Program-made: the position numbers and the translations under genes | Part shown: one piece after another, positions 1-14,571 of the stretch | Layout of the letters: each line of letters begins with the position of its first letter | Numbering within the stretch: position 1 is the stretch's first letter | Origin: an uncultured Pelagibacteraceae bacterium | Lineage (GTDB): Bacteria > Pseudomonadota > Alphaproteobacteria > Pelagibacterales > Pelagibacteraceae | NCBI GenBank assembly: GCA_902571375.1 | Contig: CACGBP010000001.1 | Location: 174,501-238,500 of the forward strand | Reading direction: 5' to 3' | DNA: 64,000 nt | Notes under the pieces: generated by a model | What the model saw: the letters and a program-made list of their open reading frames with translations, nothing else | Database searches by the model: none | What the model was told of the DNA's origin: nothing

Positions 1-1464
1 AAGGGAAAAGTTACCTTCAATGATGTTGCAGGCGTTGAAGAAGCTAAAGAAGAAGTTGAAGAGATTGTTGAGTTTTTAAAAGATCCAAAAAAGTTTAGTA
101 GACTTGGAGGTAAAATTCCAAGAGGTGCTTTATTAGTTGGTCCGCCAGGCACAGGTAAAACTTTGTTAGCAAGAGCAATAGCTGGTGAAGCAGGAGTTCC
201 ATTCTTTACAATTTCTGGATCAGATTTTGTGGAAATGTTCGTTGGTGTTGGTGCGTCTAGAGTTAGAGATATGTTTGAACAAGGAAAGAAAAATTCTCCA
301 TGCATTATATTTATTGATGAAATAGATGCTGTTGGAAGAAGTAGGGGAGCAGGTTTAGGTGGCGGCAATGATGAAAGAGAACAAACACTAAATCAATTAT
401 TAGTAGAAATGGATGGATTTGATACTAATGAAGGAGTGATAATAATTGCAGCTACTAACAGACCAGATGTCCTTGACCCAGCTTTATTGAGACCAGGAAG
501 ATTTGATAGGCAAGTTGTAGTATCTAATCCAGATATAATCGGAAGAGAAAAAATTTTAAAAGTTCATGTTAAAAAAATAAAAATGGCTCCAGACGTTAAT
601 TTGAGAACTATTGCAAGAGGGACACCTGGTTTTTCAGGAGCAGATCTTGCTAATTTGGTTAATGAGGCAGCTTTATTAGCAGCAAGAAAGAATAAAAGAA
701 TAGTCACTCTAAGTGAATTTGAAGATGCTAAGGATAAAGTAATGATGGGTGCTGAAAGAAGATCAATGGTTATGACTGAGGATGAGAAAAAACTAACTGC
801 TTATCATGAGGGTGGTCATGCTTTAGTTTCATTTAATATGCCTAGTTATGATCCAATTCATAAAGCAACAATTATTCCAAGGGGAAGAGCTTTGGGTATG
901 GTTATGAATCTACCTGAAAGAGACAAACATGGTTATTCAATCAAATACCTCAAAGCTAGGTTAGCAGTATGTTTTGGTGGTAGAGTAGCTGAAGAACTTA
1001 TATTTGGAAAAGATGACATTACTACTGGCGCAGGTGGCGGAAATGGTTCAGATATAAACCAAGCAACTCAACTTGCTCGGGCAATGGTAACTAAATATGG
1101 AATGAGTGAGGAAATGGGACCTGTGGAGTACGGAGAAAATCAAGAAGAGGTATTTTTAGGCAGATCCGTAACCCAAACTCAATCTGTCTCTGAAGCAGTT
1201 GCTCAAAAAATTGATAAAGAAATCAGAAAATTAGTTGATGAAGGTTACAATCAAGCTAAGAAAATATTAACTGAAAAAATAGATGATTTACATAAGATTG
1301 CTAAAGCTTTAATGACTTATGAAACTTTAACTGGAGAGGAAATTGAAAATATAATCAACAAAAATGAATATCCAAAAGATAAAAACTTAGAGAAGCCAGA
1401 AGATAAGAATGATGAAAGTTCAGCTTTAGGTGCAATGGGCTTAAAACCAAAAATAGTTCACTAA
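1..1464 (+). CDS. ftsH: ATP-dependent zinc metalloprotease FtsH (5' end outside window)
   Basis: Frame open from base 1 ([18 protein letters not shown]...), Walker [12 protein letters not shown] region [26 protein letters not shown] zinc motif (HExxH type). Confidence 0.97.
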   Translation, partial: KGKVTFNDVAGVEEAKEEVEEIVEFLKDPKKFSRLGGKIPRGALLVGPPGTGKTLLARAIAGEAGVPFFTISGSDFVEMFVGVGASRVRDMFEQGKKNSPCIIFIDEIDAVGRSRGAGLGGGNDEREQTLNQLLVEMDGFDTNEGVIIIAATNRPDVLDPALLRPGRFDRQVVVSNPDIIGREKILKVHVKKIKMAPDVNLRTIARGTPGFSGADLANLVNEAALLAARKNKRIVTLSEFEDAKDKVMMGAERRSMVMTEDEKKLTAYHEGGHALVSFNMPSYDPIHKATIIPRGRALGMVMNLPERDKHGYSIKYLKARLAVCFGGRVAEELIFGKDDITTGAGGGNGSDINQATQLARAMVTKYGMSEEMGPVEYGENQEEVFLGRSVTQTQSVSEAVAQKIDKEIRKLVDEGYNQAKKILTEKIDDLHKIAKALMTYETLTGEEIENIINKNEYPKDKNLEKPEDKNDESSALGAMGLKPKIVH

Positions 1465-1470
1465 AAATTA

Positions 1471-2517
1471 ATGAGCAGATATTACACAAGAGCGTGTAAT
1501 TTCTATTATGGCTTAAAATCAAAATCTTTAGTAAAGAAAAAAAAAACTTTGCCACTTAATGGCAATAACGAAATTTCTTTTGATAAAATTGAAATTATTT
1601 CAAGAAAATCAAGTAAAACTATTAATTTGAATGAAATTCATAAATTACCAATAAGTTTAAAAAAAAAAATTAAAAAAGATATAAAAAAAATTTCCTCAAA
1701 AAAAGATACTAAAAATTTACGTTTTGGATCAACACCAAAAGTTATGGGTGTTTTGAATGTTACTCCTGACAGTTTTTCTGATGGTGGAAAGTATAATAGA
1801 ATAAGTTCTGCAAAAAAACATTTAGATTATCTTTTTAAAAGTGGAGCAAATGTTGTTGATATAGGTGGAGAGTCCACCAGACCAGGGTCACAGCCTATAA
1901 GTTCAAATGTTGAATGGAAGAGACTAAAGAATATTTTAAAAAAACTTAATAAAAAAAAAATTATATCTCTTGATACAAGAAAATCAGAAATTATGGAGAA
2001 GGGAATTAAATTAGGAGTAAGTTTAATCAATGATGTTTCTGGTTTAAATTATGATAATAATTCAGTAAATATATTAAAAAAATATAAAGTCCCATTTGTA
2101 TTACAACATTCCCTGGGAAATCCCGATACGATGCAAAATAATCCAAAATATCAAAACGTGTTATTGGATATTTATGATTTTTTTGAAGATAGAATAAAAT
2201 TTTTAAGAAAAATAGGAATAAAGCATAATAATATTATTTTAGATCCCGGCATAGGGTTTGGAAAAAATTTGAAACATAATATGACAATTATAAAAAATAT
2301 ATCTATTTATCATTCTTTAGGATTGCCTATATTGCTTGGGATTTCTAAAAAAAAATATATTAAAGAACTGTCAGGAGAGAACGATAGCATGTCGAGAGTT
2401 GGAGGAACAGTTAGTGCAAGTATTTTTGTAATGATGCAAGGTGTACAAATGATAAGAGTTCACGATGTTAATGAAATAAATCAAAGTATAAAAGTTTTTA
2501 AAGAACTTATTAAATAG
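1471..2517 (+). CDS. folP: Dihydropteroate synthase
   Basis: VMGVLNVTPDSFSDGG, DIGGESTRPGS, DPGIGFGK motifs; N-terminal extension of about 85 aa before the catalytic barrel. Confidence 0.93.
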   Translation: MSRYYTRACNFYYGLKSKSLVKKKKTLPLNGNNEISFDKIEIISRKSSKTINLNEIHKLPISLKKKIKKDIKKISSKKDTKNLRFGSTPKVMGVLNVTPDSFSDGGKYNRISSAKKHLDYLFKSGANVVDIGGESTRPGSQPISSNVEWKRLKNILKKLNKKKIISLDTRKSEIMEKGIKLGVSLINDVSGLNYDNNSVNILKKYKVPFVLQHSLGNPDTMQNNPKYQNVLLDIYDFFEDRIKFLRKIGIKHNNIILDPGIGFGKNLKHNMTIIKNISIYHSLGLPILLGISKKKYIKELSGENDSMSRVGGTVSASIFVMMQGVQMIRVHDVNEINQSIKVFKELIK

Positions 2518-2519
2518 CT

Positions 2520-3845
2520 ATGAAATATTTTGGTACGGACGGTATTAGAGGTCAGGTTAATAGTAAAAATATTAATGGTGATATGTTTTTTAAATTTGGA
2601 TTAGCAGCTGGCAAATATTTTACTAATTTTAAGAAAAAAAAACAAACAGCTATAATTGCAAAAGATACCAGACTTTCAGGGTATACACTTGAGCCAGCTT
2701 TAGTTTCTGGACTCGCATCAGCTGGAATGCATGTGTTTACACTAGGACCATTGCCAACAAATGGTCTTGCGATGCTAACTAAATCTATGAAAGCAAATCT
2801 TGGTATAATGATTACGGCGTCACATAATTTATACAATGATAATGGTTTAAAATTATTTGGCCCAGATGGATTGAAATTGTCTGATAAGATACAAAGAAAG
2901 ATTGAAATTTTAATTGACAGCAAAGTAACCAATCACTTATCAAAACCAAATTTGTTGGGAAGAGTAAAGAGATTGGAGTCCGGAACAGATGAATACATAA
3001 AGATTTTAAAAAAAAGAATTCCTAAAAACTTTAAATTAAAAAATACTAAAATAGTACTAGATTGCGCCAATGGCGCTGGATATAAATCTGCTCCAAAAAT
3101 GATCCAATCCTTAGGGTCCAAGGTGATAGTTATTGGAAATAAACCTAATGGTTTCAATATTAATAAAGATTGTGGATCAACTTTTCCAACTAAGCTTCAA
3201 AGATCTGTTAAAAAACACAGGGCTGACTTGGGAATTTCATTAGATGGTGATGCAGACAGAATAATAATGTGTGATGAAAAAGGATCGATAGTTGATGGTG
3301 ATCAAATAATTGCTGCTTTGGCACTTCAATGGAAAAAAAAGCGCATCTTAAAAGGTGGTGTAGTTGGAACTTTGATGTCTAATTATGGATTAGAAAAATT
3401 TTTTAATAGAAAAAAAATTAAATTTATTCGAGCTAAAGTAGGAGATAGATATGTGAAAGAAATTATGCAAAAGAAAAAATTTAATTTAGGCGGTGAGCAA
3501 TCAGGTCATATAATTTTAGGAAAATTTGCAACGACTGGTGATGGATTATTAGTGGCTTTAGAGGTCATTCAAGCTCTAAATAAGAAAATTAAAGCAAGTA
3601 ACTTTTTTAATGTATTTGAAAAAATTCCTCAAATTTTAGTAAATATCACTGTTAAGGATAATGAAATAATAAGACGATCATCAGTAAAAAAATCTATTAA
3701 AATAGCCAACAGATTAATCAAAAATCAAGGAAGAATTCTGGTTAGAAAATCTGGCACTGAACAAAAAATAAGAATAATGGGTGAAAGTAAAAACAAAGTT
3801 TTACTCAAAAAATGTATTAGCATAATTTCTAAAACTATTAAATAA
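2520..3845 (+). CDS. glmM: Phosphoglucosamine mutase
   Basis: KYFGTDGIRG start, TASHNLYNDNGLK active-site serine loop, DGDADR metal loop. Confidence 0.95.
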   Translation: MKYFGTDGIRGQVNSKNINGDMFFKFGLAAGKYFTNFKKKKQTAIIAKDTRLSGYTLEPALVSGLASAGMHVFTLGPLPTNGLAMLTKSMKANLGIMITASHNLYNDNGLKLFGPDGLKLSDKIQRKIEILIDSKVTNHLSKPNLLGRVKRLESGTDEYIKILKKRIPKNFKLKNTKIVLDCANGAGYKSAPKMIQSLGSKVIVIGNKPNGFNINKDCGSTFPTKLQRSVKKHRADLGISLDGDADRIIMCDEKGSIVDGDQIIAALALQWKKKRILKGGVVGTLMSNYGLEKFFNRKKIKFIRAKVGDRYVKEIMQKKKFNLGGEQSGHIILGKFATTGDGLLVALEVIQALNKKIKASNFFNVFEKIPQILVNITVKDNEIIRRSSVKKSIKIANRLIKNQGRILVRKSGTEQKIRIMGESKNKVLLKKCISIISKTIK

Positions 3846-3846
3846 A

Positions 3847-6841
<2,995 letters not shown>

Positions 6842-6881
6842 AATCAGTTTATCTAATTAATAATTTTTTTTTTTCAATAAT

Positions 6882-7862
6882 TTATTTACTAGTGTTTCTT
6901 AGCATTTTTAAAATTTTTTCAAGTTCTTGTGGCAGAATTGAGTTAAAAATCATTTCTTTATTATTTTTGGGATGAATAAATCCAATAGTTTTTGCATGTA
7001 GAAATTGCCTATTTAAATTGGTTAGATTTTTTTCTAACAAAGGATCAATATTTTTAATTCTTTTAAATTTTTTTTTATATTTGTCATCACCAACTATACT
7101 ATTACCTAAATAGTTCATGTGGACTCTTATTTGATGTGTTCGTCCAGTCTCCAACTTACATTCTAATAAACTTAGGGTTGGAGTTTTAATATTATCGAAA
7201 ATTTCTAATGTTTTATAATTAGTAATAGCTTTTTTTCCTTTGGTTCTACTTACTTCCATCATCTGTCTATTTTTTGAGCTTCGAGAAATTAAAGTTTCTA
7301 TTCTTCCTTTAGAGGGTCTTATTTTTCCCCATATTAATAATTGATAAATTCTCGTTATTGTATGTTTGTTAAATTGATTTGATAGATGTTCGTGTGACTG
7401 GTTGTTTTTTGCAATTACAATTAAGCCTGATGTGTTTTTATCAATTCTATGAACTATTCCTGGTCTCAATTCATCCCCAATATTTGATAAAGAGTTTTTA
7501 TCATAATTCATTAATGCATTTACAATTGTATTATCAAAATTTCCTGCTCCAGGATGCATAACAATACCGGCAGGTTTATTTAAAATAATTAAATCATCAT
7601 CTTCAAAAACAATATCTAATTTGAAATTGTAGGGTTTTAAAGAAGCTTTTTTCGGTTCAGGTATTTTTAAAACTATGTGATCACCATCTGAAATTTTTTT
7701 AGCTGGATCAGTGATAGTTTTATTATTAATCTTAAGTTTTTTGTCTAAAATTAAATTTTTAATCCTACTTCTACTAATGTCATTTTCATTATTACTAATA
7801 AAAATGTCAACACGAACATTTTTAACACTTTCTTTAGCAATCAAATTTATTTTTTTTTCCAT
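6882..7862 (-). CDS. rluD: Pseudouridine synthase, RluD family (start set to MEKKINLI at 7862)
   Basis: HRIDKNTSGLIVIAKN motif, S4-like N-terminus, GRTHQIRVHMNYLG; the ORF-track 5' extension to 7970 runs antisense through a tRNA. Confidence 0.92.
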   Translation of the reverse strand: MEKKINLIAKESVKNVRVDIFISNNENDISRSRIKNLILDKKLKINNKTITDPAKKISDGDHIVLKIPEPKKASLKPYNFKLDIVFEDDDLIILNKPAGIVMHPGAGNFDNTIVNALMNYDKNSLSNIGDELRPGIVHRIDKNTSGLIVIAKNNQSHEHLSNQFNKHTITRIYQLLIWGKIRPSKGRIETLISRSSKNRQMMEVSRTKGKKAITNYKTLEIFDNIKTPTLSLLECKLETGRTHQIRVHMNYLGNSIVGDDKYKKKFKRIKNIDPLLEKNLTNLNRQFLHAKTIGFIHPKNNKEMIFNSILPQELEKILKMLRNTSK

Positions 7863-7885
7863 AAAATGATATATTAATATTATAT

Positions 7886-7962
7886 GCGCTTGTAGCTCAA
7901 CTGGATAGAGCGCCTGACTTCGGATCAGGAGGTTCTGGGTTCGACTCCTAGCAGGCGCACCA
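7886..7962 (+). tRNA. tRNA-Arg (anticodon TCG), CCA encoded
   Basis: 7-bp acceptor stem GCGCTTG/CAGGCGC, D arm AGCTCAACTGGATAGAGC, anticodon arm CCTGA-CTTCGGA-TCAGG, TTCGACTCC T-loop, ACCA 3' end. Confidence 0.96.
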
Positions 7963-8754
7963 TTATTCACCCATATTTATTAATGTTCCTTTAACTCTAG
8001 CTCTTAAAAAAGATAAATAAAATAATCCTATCCCACCAAAAAGATAAATTAGATTTAATAAATAAGCTTGTTTAATATTTTCATAATTTACAGAACCATT
8101 CAAAAGAATATTTCTAGTCTCATCAAAAATGTAAACTAATGGCAAACCCTTTGCAATAATCTGAAAAAAATTTGGAAGAATTTCTATTGGATAATATATA
8201 CATCCTAATGGAGCAAGTAAAAATAAAGATGACCAAGCTATATTTTCAAATGAGGGTCCAAATCTTATAAGTCCAGAACTGACAAATAATCCTAACGTTA
8301 TTCCAAATATATATAAGCTTAAGAACAATATAAGAAGGGGAAAACCTAATTTTAAAATTGAAACACCAAATAATGGAGAAGTAAGAATAATTGCAGGCAC
8401 CAATCCAATCAAAGTTCTTACTAAAGCAGTAAAAATTAGTGATGTAATAATTTCTTTCAAATTCAAAGGAGCTATGAATAAATTTGTAAAATTTCTACTC
8501 CAAATTTCCTCTAAAAAAAGCATATTAAAACTAATGCTGGATCTAAAAAGAATATCATAAAGAATTGCGCATGTAAGAATCACACCTAAAGTATTGCTAT
8601 AGTAGTTACTATAAATTGAAAAAAACTTAGAAATAAATCCCCAAAGAATTATTTGTATTGTTGGCCAATAAATTAAATCTAAAATTCTAGGAAATGAACT
8701 TTTGATTAGATAAAAATGTCTAAGAAATAGACCATACATTTTATTTAAGTTCAT
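7963..8754 (-). CDS. ABC-2 type transporter permease
   Basis: Six-TM ABC-2 like protein directly downstream of and overlapping its ATPase. Confidence 0.85.
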   Translation of the reverse strand: MNLNKMYGLFLRHFYLIKSSFPRILDLIYWPTIQIILWGFISKFFSIYSNYYSNTLGVILTCAILYDILFRSSISFNMLFLEEIWSRNFTNLFIAPLNLKEIITSLIFTALVRTLIGLVPAIILTSPLFGVSILKLGFPLLILFLSLYIFGITLGLFVSSGLIRFGPSFENIAWSSLFLLAPLGCIYYPIEILPNFFQIIAKGLPLVYIFDETRNILLNGSVNYENIKQAYLLNLIYLFGGIGLFYLSFLRARVKGTLINMGE

Positions 8755-9479
8755 ATTGTTTCTCTTGTAAGTTTTAAAAAAACTTCCTCCATATTTTTTC
8801 TTCCATGTTTATTAATTAATTCACCTGGGGTTCCCTGATCAATAATAGCTCCTTTATTCATCATAAGCACAGATGAACATAATCTCTCAACTTCTGACAT
8901 ATTATGTGAGGCAAGAAGAATAGATGTTTTTTTTTCTCTTTGATATTCCTCTAAAAAACTTCTTACAAAATCTCCTGTCTCAGGATCAAGAGAGGCTGTT
9001 GGCTCATCCAAAAGTAAAACCTCAGGATCATTAATAATTGATTTTGCTAAACTAACTCTATTTTTTTGCCCCGAAGAAAGTTCTCCAGTAATTTTATTTA
9101 TAAACTCATAAAGCCTTAATTTTTCGCACAGATAATCAATTTTTATTTTGAGCTTATTTACATCATAAAGTCTACCGTAAACTTCAAGATTTTGTTTTAC
9201 GGTTAATTTTTTTGGTAACTCTATATAGGGAGAGATAAAATTTAATTTATTTAATAGTTTGACTCTTTGACTTTCGATTTCTATACCGTTGATAAGTATT
9301 TTGCCTGATGTAGGTTTAAGTAAACCTAAAATCATTCCTATAGTTGTAGTTTTACCACATCCATTAGGACCAAGAATTCCAACTATTTCATTTTGACTCA
9401 ATTTAAATGAAATATTTTTTACAGCTTCTTTTGCATCATAAGCTTTTGATAAATTTATTATTTGAAGAGAATTGACCAT
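8751..9479 (-). CDS. ABC transporter ATP-binding protein (ABC-2 / drug-type exporter)
   Basis: Walker A GPNGCGKTT, signature LSSGQKNRVSLAKS, Walker B LLLDEPTASLDP. Confidence 0.93.
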   Translation of the reverse strand: MVNSLQIINLSKAYDAKEAVKNISFKLSQNEIVGILGPNGCGKTTTIGMILGLLKPTSGKILINGIEIESQRVKLLNKLNFISPYIELPKKLTVKQNLEVYGRLYDVNKLKIKIDYLCEKLRLYEFINKITGELSSGQKNRVSLAKSIINDPEVLLLDEPTASLDPETGDFVRSFLEEYQREKKTSILLASHNMSEVERLCSSVLMMNKGAIIDQGTPGELINKHGRKNMEEVFLKLTRETI

Positions 9480-10411
9480 TAAAATTTTGATGCCCTTAAT
9501 AATCTATCATTTATAGTTTTCCCCAATCCTCTATTAGGAATTTTACTTACTGCTATAGATTTATATTTATTTTTTTTGATCTTTCTCAATGTACTGTATA
9601 AGTTTTTAGCAGCCTCTCTTAAACTACCTTTTTTTGATAAGAAATAATAATTTGGTCTGTTTAATTTTTTCTTTTTAATCATTAAATAAGCTTCATCTTT
9701 TTTAATTTTTTTTACATTTAATCTTATTGGTATGCCTGGTGAATAATGGATTTTCAATTGACCAGGTACAGAAATTTTAGATGGGTTGATATTAAGTAAT
9801 ATTTTTTTTCTTAAAATTTTTTGAATAGTTGTTATGTCTAAACCACCTAATCGTAAAATTTTTGGTTTTTTTCTTAGATCAATTATAGTGGATTCAACAC
9901 CAATATTAGATCTTCCACCTTCAAGTATATATTTAATTTTCTTTCCAAAATCATCTTTCACATCACTAGAACTCACAGGACTTAATCTTGATGAAATATT
10001 TGCACTAGGTGCTGCAAGAGGAAATTTGAGTTTTTTCAATAAAATTCTTGCTATAGGGTGTTTTGGAAATCTAACTGCAAGAGTATTTTTTTTGTTTGTC
10101 GCAATTTTTGAAATCTTTGAATTTTTTTTTAAATTTAGAATAAAAGTTATAGGTCCAGGAGATAATTTTTTGAATAGTTTTAGAAAATTATCATTTAAAA
10201 TACAATCTTCTTTTACTTTTTTTAGATCATAGTAGTGAACTATAAGAGGATTATTATTTGGTCTTTTTTTTAATCTAAATATTTTTCTACATGCATGATC
10301 AGAATAAGCATTTCCGGCCAATCCATAAACAGTTTCAGTAGGTATAGCTACACACTCACTTTTATTTAAGAGATTTTTTGCTATTTTAATATTTGCAAGA
10401 TTAATTTTCAT
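9479..10411 (-). CDS. tsaC: L-threonylcarbamoyladenylate synthase (Sua5/YrdC family)
   Basis: CVAIPTETVYGLAGNAY, KRPNNNPLIVHY, APSANISSRLSPVSS; C-terminal Sua5-type extension (IHYSPGIPI). Confidence 0.93.
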   Translation of the reverse strand: MKINLANIKIAKNLLNKSECVAIPTETVYGLAGNAYSDHACRKIFRLKKRPNNNPLIVHYYDLKKVKEDCILNDNFLKLFKKLSPGPITFILNLKKNSKISKIATNKKNTLAVRFPKHPIARILLKKLKFPLAAPSANISSRLSPVSSSDVKDDFGKKIKYILEGGRSNIGVESTIIDLRKKPKILRLGGLDITTIQKILRKKILLNINPSKISVPGQLKIHYSPGIPIRLNVKKIKKDEAYLMIKKKKLNRPNYYFLSKKGSLREAAKNLYSTLRKIKKNKYKSIAVSKIPNRGLGKTINDRLLRASKF

Positions 10412-10431
10412 GTATTATTTGAGAGTATTAT

Positions 10432-10686
10432 ATGAAAGATAAAAATATACCAAATAATTATAATTCCTTATCTCTTGAGGAATTAACTGATGAAGCGAAT
10501 AAAATGATTGAGGATTTAGAAAATCAAAAAGATTTAGAAAATTCTATTGAGAAATATCAAGATTTATTAAAGTTAAATAATATCATTGAAAAAAAGTTTC
10601 AAAAAGATGTAAGAAATATTAGTGAAAAAACAAAAGAAAATATATTAAAGATTAACTCAAAAAAGAATGCAAAAAGAATTAAATAA
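10432..10686 (+). CDS. xseB: Exodeoxyribonuclease VII small subunit
   Basis: Short coiled-coil protein with LSLEELTDEANKMIEDLENQKDLENSIEKYQ (XseB-like) upstream of ispA/dxs, a common synteny. Confidence 0.8.
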   Translation: MKDKNIPNNYNSLSLEELTDEANKMIEDLENQKDLENSIEKYQDLLKLNNIIEKKFQKDVRNISEKTKENILKINSKKNAKRIK

Positions 10687-11539
10687 AATAGCCAAAGATA
10701 CAAATCTCTTTTTAAAAAAATTTATAAATAAACAAAAAAAGTCCGAATTAATAATTCCCATGCAGTATGGTTTATTTTCTGGAGGCAAAAAGATTAGATC
10801 CAAAATCTTAATTGATGTTGGGTCATTATTCAAAATAAATTATAAATCATTGATAATGATTGGTTCTGCTGTGGAATGTATACACGCTTATTCATTAATA
10901 CATGATGATTTGCCGTGTATGGATAATGACTCTATTAGAAGAGGTAAGCCATCAACACATATTAAATTTGGTGAGTCAACTGCTGTCCTAGCTGGTAATT
11001 CACTTTTAACTATGGCTTTCGAAATTTTAAGTCATAAAAATTTAAAAATTTCAGAAAAAAATAAAAATAATTTGATTAATAAAATTTCTGAATGTTCGGG
11101 ACATCTTGGTATAGCTGGAGGTCAATATTTAGATCTAACTTATGAGCACAAAAAAGTATCGCAAATAAAAATCGCTCAAATGGAAATAAAAAAAACTGGA
11201 AAACTATTTAGTTTTTGCTGTGCAGCTCCATTAATATTAAAAAATAAAAGTAAAAATGAAATCAAAAGATTTGAGGATATTGGAGCTGACATTGGTTTAT
11301 TGTTTCAAGTTGCTGATGATTTAATTGATTATAAAGGAAATTCAAAAATTGCAGGAAAAAAAACTGGAAAAGATAAAATAAAAGGTAAAGCAACTTTAAT
11401 TAGTTTATTAGGATATAAAAATACAATTAATTATGCTAATAATTTGATTTTAAAAATAAATAATAATGTAAAAAAATATGGTTCAAGATCTCATAATTTA
11501 TCTAAAACACTAAATTATATTTTAAATAGAAATAAATGA
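10667..11539 (+). CDS. ispA: Polyprenyl synthetase (farnesyl/geranyl diphosphate synthase type)
   Basis: GGKKIRSKI, first aspartate motif DDLPCMDND, second DDLIDYKGN; adjacent to dxs. Confidence 0.92.
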   Translation: MQKELNKIAKDTNLFLKKFINKQKKSELIIPMQYGLFSGGKKIRSKILIDVGSLFKINYKSLIMIGSAVECIHAYSLIHDDLPCMDNDSIRRGKPSTHIKFGESTAVLAGNSLLTMAFEILSHKNLKISEKNKNNLINKISECSGHLGIAGGQYLDLTYEHKKVSQIKIAQMEIKKTGKLFSFCCAAPLILKNKSKNEIKRFEDIGADIGLLFQVADDLIDYKGNSKIAGKKTGKDKIKGKATLISLLGYKNTINYANNLILKINNNVKKYGSRSHNLSKTLNYILNRNK

Positions 11540-13449
11540 AAAAAGATTACGAATTTTTAAATCAGATAAACTTTCCATCAGACTTAAAAAAGATACCTGA
11601 AATAAAATTACAAAAAGTAGCAGATGAATTAAGAGAAGAATTAATCGACGCAGTTTCAGTTACTGGTGGACATTTAGGGGCAAGTTTAGGAGTTGTTGAG
11701 TTAAGCGTAGCTCTTCATTATATTTTTAATACACCTAATGATAAATTAATTTGGGATGTTGGTCATCAATGTTATCCTCATAAAATCTTAACTGGTAGAA
11801 AGGATAAAATTAGAACATTAAGACAAGGAAATGGTCTTTCTGGCTTCACAAAAAGATCAGAGAGTGAATATGATCCTTTTGGTGCCGCACATAGCTCTAC
11901 TTCAATTTCGTCAGCTTTAGGCATTGCAGTAGCAAACAAACTGGCTAATAAATCTGATAATGTTGTAGCAGTTATCGGCGATGGAGCTATAAGCGCAGGT
12001 ATGGCTTATGAGGCCATGAATAATGCTGGTGCTTCAAAAACAAAAATGATTGTTATTTTAAATGATAACGACATGTCAATAGCACGACCAGTAGGAGCTA
12101 TGAGTACTTACTTAGCAAAAATTTTTTCTGGTAAAGTTTACTTCAGTTTAAGGGAAACAATAAAATTAATTACCTCAGCATTTTCAAAAAGATTTAGTGC
12201 GAGAGCTGGTAAAGCAGAAGATTTACTTAGATCAGCCGTAACTGGAGGAACTTTATTTAGTTCACTAGGTTTTTATTATATAGGTCCTATAGATGGTCAT
12301 GATTTAAATTCTCTAATACCAATACTAAAAAATGCAAGGGATTCAAAACACGATGGGCCAATTTTAATTCATATAAAAACAAAAAAGGGAAAGGGTTATA
12401 CTTTTGCAGAAGAGGCAAAGGATAATTATCACGGAGTATCTAAATTCAATATAAAGACTGGTGAACAATTTAAAGGCTCAAGTAAAACACCATCGTATAC
12501 CAAAGTTTTTGCAAGCACTTTAATTCAGCATGCTAAAAAAGACAGTAAAATTGTGGCTATTACCGCAGCTATGCCTGATGGAACTGGCCTTGATACTTTT
12601 CGTAAAGAATTTCCAGATAGAACTTTTGATGTTGGTATCGCTGAACAACATGCTGTTACTTTTGCAGCTGGTTTGGCCACTGAAAACTTCAAACCATATG
12701 CTGCTATTTATTCTACATTTCTTCAAAGAGCTTATGATCAAGTGGTGCATGATGTAGCAATACAAAGCTTACCAGTAAGATTTGCAATAGATAGAGCAGG
12801 ATTAGTTGGTGCTGACGGACCAACACATGCCGGAAGTTTTGACACGACATATTTATCAACATTGCCAAATTTTGTAGTTATGGCTGCTAGTGATGAAGCT
12901 GAACTAGTAAGAATGATTAATACTTCAACTGAAATAAATGACCGACCTAGTGCATTTAGATATCCAAGAGGCTCAGGAATAGGAGCAGCTCTACCAAACA
13001 TAAATGAAAAAATTGAAATAGGTAAATCTAAAATTATTAAAGAGGGTAATAAAGTAGCTATTTTAAATTTTGGTGCAAGGCTTAATGAAACATTTAAAGC
13101 AGCTGAAAACTTAAAAAAAAAGGGAATTAATATAACAATTGTAGACGCAAGATTTGCGAAACCCTTAGATGAAAATCTTATTTGGCAACTAGCCACTACT
13201 CATGAAGCAATTGTGACTATTGAGGAAGGTTCTATAGGAGGTTTTGGTTCTCATGTTGTTGATTTTTTATCTAAAAAAGGTTTAATAGACTCAAACTTGA
13301 AATTTAGATCAATGACACTTCCTGATATTTTTATAGATCAGGATACACCAGAAAATATGTATAAAATTGCAAATCTAGACTCTAGCTCAATTGAGGAAAA
13401 AATCTTGGATGTTTTGAATTCAAATATTGTTTTGCAAAAACAAAAATAA
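11536..13449 (+). CDS. dxs: 1-deoxy-D-xylulose-5-phosphate synthase
   Basis: [74 protein letters not shown]. Confidence 0.98.
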   Translation: MKKDYEFLNQINFPSDLKKIPEIKLQKVADELREELIDAVSVTGGHLGASLGVVELSVALHYIFNTPNDKLIWDVGHQCYPHKILTGRKDKIRTLRQGNGLSGFTKRSESEYDPFGAAHSSTSISSALGIAVANKLANKSDNVVAVIGDGAISAGMAYEAMNNAGASKTKMIVILNDNDMSIARPVGAMSTYLAKIFSGKVYFSLRETIKLITSAFSKRFSARAGKAEDLLRSAVTGGTLFSSLGFYYIGPIDGHDLNSLIPILKNARDSKHDGPILIHIKTKKGKGYTFAEEAKDNYHGVSKFNIKTGEQFKGSSKTPSYTKVFASTLIQHAKKDSKIVAITAAMPDGTGLDTFRKEFPDRTFDVGIAEQHAVTFAAGLATENFKPYAAIYSTFLQRAYDQVVHDVAIQSLPVRFAIDRAGLVGADGPTHAGSFDTTYLSTLPNFVVMAASDEAELVRMINTSTEINDRPSAFRYPRGSGIGAALPNINEKIEIGKSKIIKEGNKVAILNFGARLNETFKAAENLKKKGINITIVDARFAKPLDENLIWQLATTHEAIVTIEEGSIGGFGSHVVDFLSKKGLIDSNLKFRSMTLPDIFIDQDTPENMYKIANLDSSSIEEKILDVLNSNIVLQKQK

Positions 13450-13455
13450 ATTTAC

Positions 13456-14538
13456 TTAACCACACTGGGCTTTATTCATTAAATAATGATCTAATAGAAC
13501 ACATGACAACATAGCTTCACCAACTGGAACTGCTCTAATACCAACACATGGATCATGTCTACCAGTTACAGATATTGTAGTGTTTTTTCCAAATTTATTT
13601 ACTGTTTTTCTAGTTTTTAAAATTGAAGATGTAGGTTTAACGGCAAAAGAAACCACTATCTCTTGCCCAGAAGAGATGCCACCAAGTATTCCACCTGCAT
13701 TATTTGAACTAAATTTCATCTTTCTATTATTTTGTGAAATTTCGTCGGAATTTTCTTCACCAGATAACTGAGCAGAATTCATACCGGATCCAATATTGAC
13801 TCCTTTAACAGCATTAATACTCATCATTGCAGAAGCAATATCAGAGTCTAGTTTTGAATAAATAGGCGCACCTAAACCTGCGGGAACTCCATTAGCTCTT
13901 ACTTCAATTACCGCTCCACAGGAAGATCCTGCTTTTCGAACACTTAATAAATATTTTTCCCAAATTCTTAACATTGATTTGTCTGGGCAAAAAAATGGAT
14001 TTTTGTAAATTATTTTATCATTCCATTTTGAAGTATCACATCCAAGAATACCAAGCTGAGTAACTGCAGCAGTAATCTTAAATTTTTTACCCAACTTTTT
14101 TTCTAAAACTTTTTTTGCGATAGCACCTGCAGCAACTCTTGCAGCTGTTTCTCTTGCAGAAGATCGTCCACCACCTCTATGATCTCTAATTCCATATTTT
14201 TTGAAATAAGTAAAATCAGCATGCCCGGGTCTAAATTTATCTTTAATATTTTTATAATCTTTTGATCTCATATCTTCGTTATAAATTATTAGGGATATTG
14301 GTGTACCAGTTGTTTTACCTTCAAAGATCCCAGACAAAATTTGAACCCTATCACTCTCTTTTCTTTGAGTTGTAAATTTTGATTGCCCTGGTTTTCTTTT
14401 GTCTAATTCTTTTTGAATATCTTGCTCTTTTAGCTGAATTAGTGGGGGGCAACCATCAATTATACAGCCAATAGCTGGCCCATGAGACTCTCCCCAAGTA
14501 GTGAAACGAAAAAACTTTCCAAAAGTATTAAATGACAT
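13456..14538 (-). CDS. aroC: Chorismate synthase
   Basis: [66 protein letters not shown]. Confidence 0.98.
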   Translation of the reverse strand: MSFNTFGKFFRFTTWGESHGPAIGCIIDGCPPLIQLKEQDIQKELDKRKPGQSKFTTQRKESDRVQILSGIFEGKTTGTPISLIIYNEDMRSKDYKNIKDKFRPGHADFTYFKKYGIRDHRGGGRSSARETAARVAAGAIAKKVLEKKLGKKFKITAAVTQLGILGCDTSKWNDKIIYKNPFFCPDKSMLRIWEKYLLSVRKAGSSCGAVIEVRANGVPAGLGAPIYSKLDSDIASAMMSINAVKGVNIGSGMNSAQLSGEENSDEISQNNRKMKFSSNNAGGILGGISSGQEIVVSFAVKPTSSILKTRKTVNKFGKNTTISVTGRHDPCVGIRAVPVGEAMLSCVLLDHYLMNKAQCG

Positions 14539-14571
14539 TATTTATATTGTATAGATTATTTTGTTTAAATT

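Noticed and set aside
1471-1740. N-terminal extension of about 85 aa on FolP
   Set aside because: Comparable N-terminal regions occur in other alphaproteobacterial DHPS proteins; not clearly novel
2552-2932. 126-aa minus ORF inside glmM
   Set aside because: Antisense shadow of conserved glmM; no domain recognisable
7863-7970. 5' extension of the rluD ORF (MNNGAPARSRTQNLLIRSQALYPVELQAHI...)
   Set aside because: It is the antisense translation of tRNA-Arg (7886-7962); real start is MEKKINLI at 7862
9834-10232. 132-aa plus ORF inside tsaC
   Set aside because: Shadow ORF, Phe/Ile rich antisense of the conserved tsaC frame
12738-13196. 152-aa minus ORF inside dxs
   Set aside because: Antisense of an unambiguous dxs coding region; composition typical of shadow ORFs
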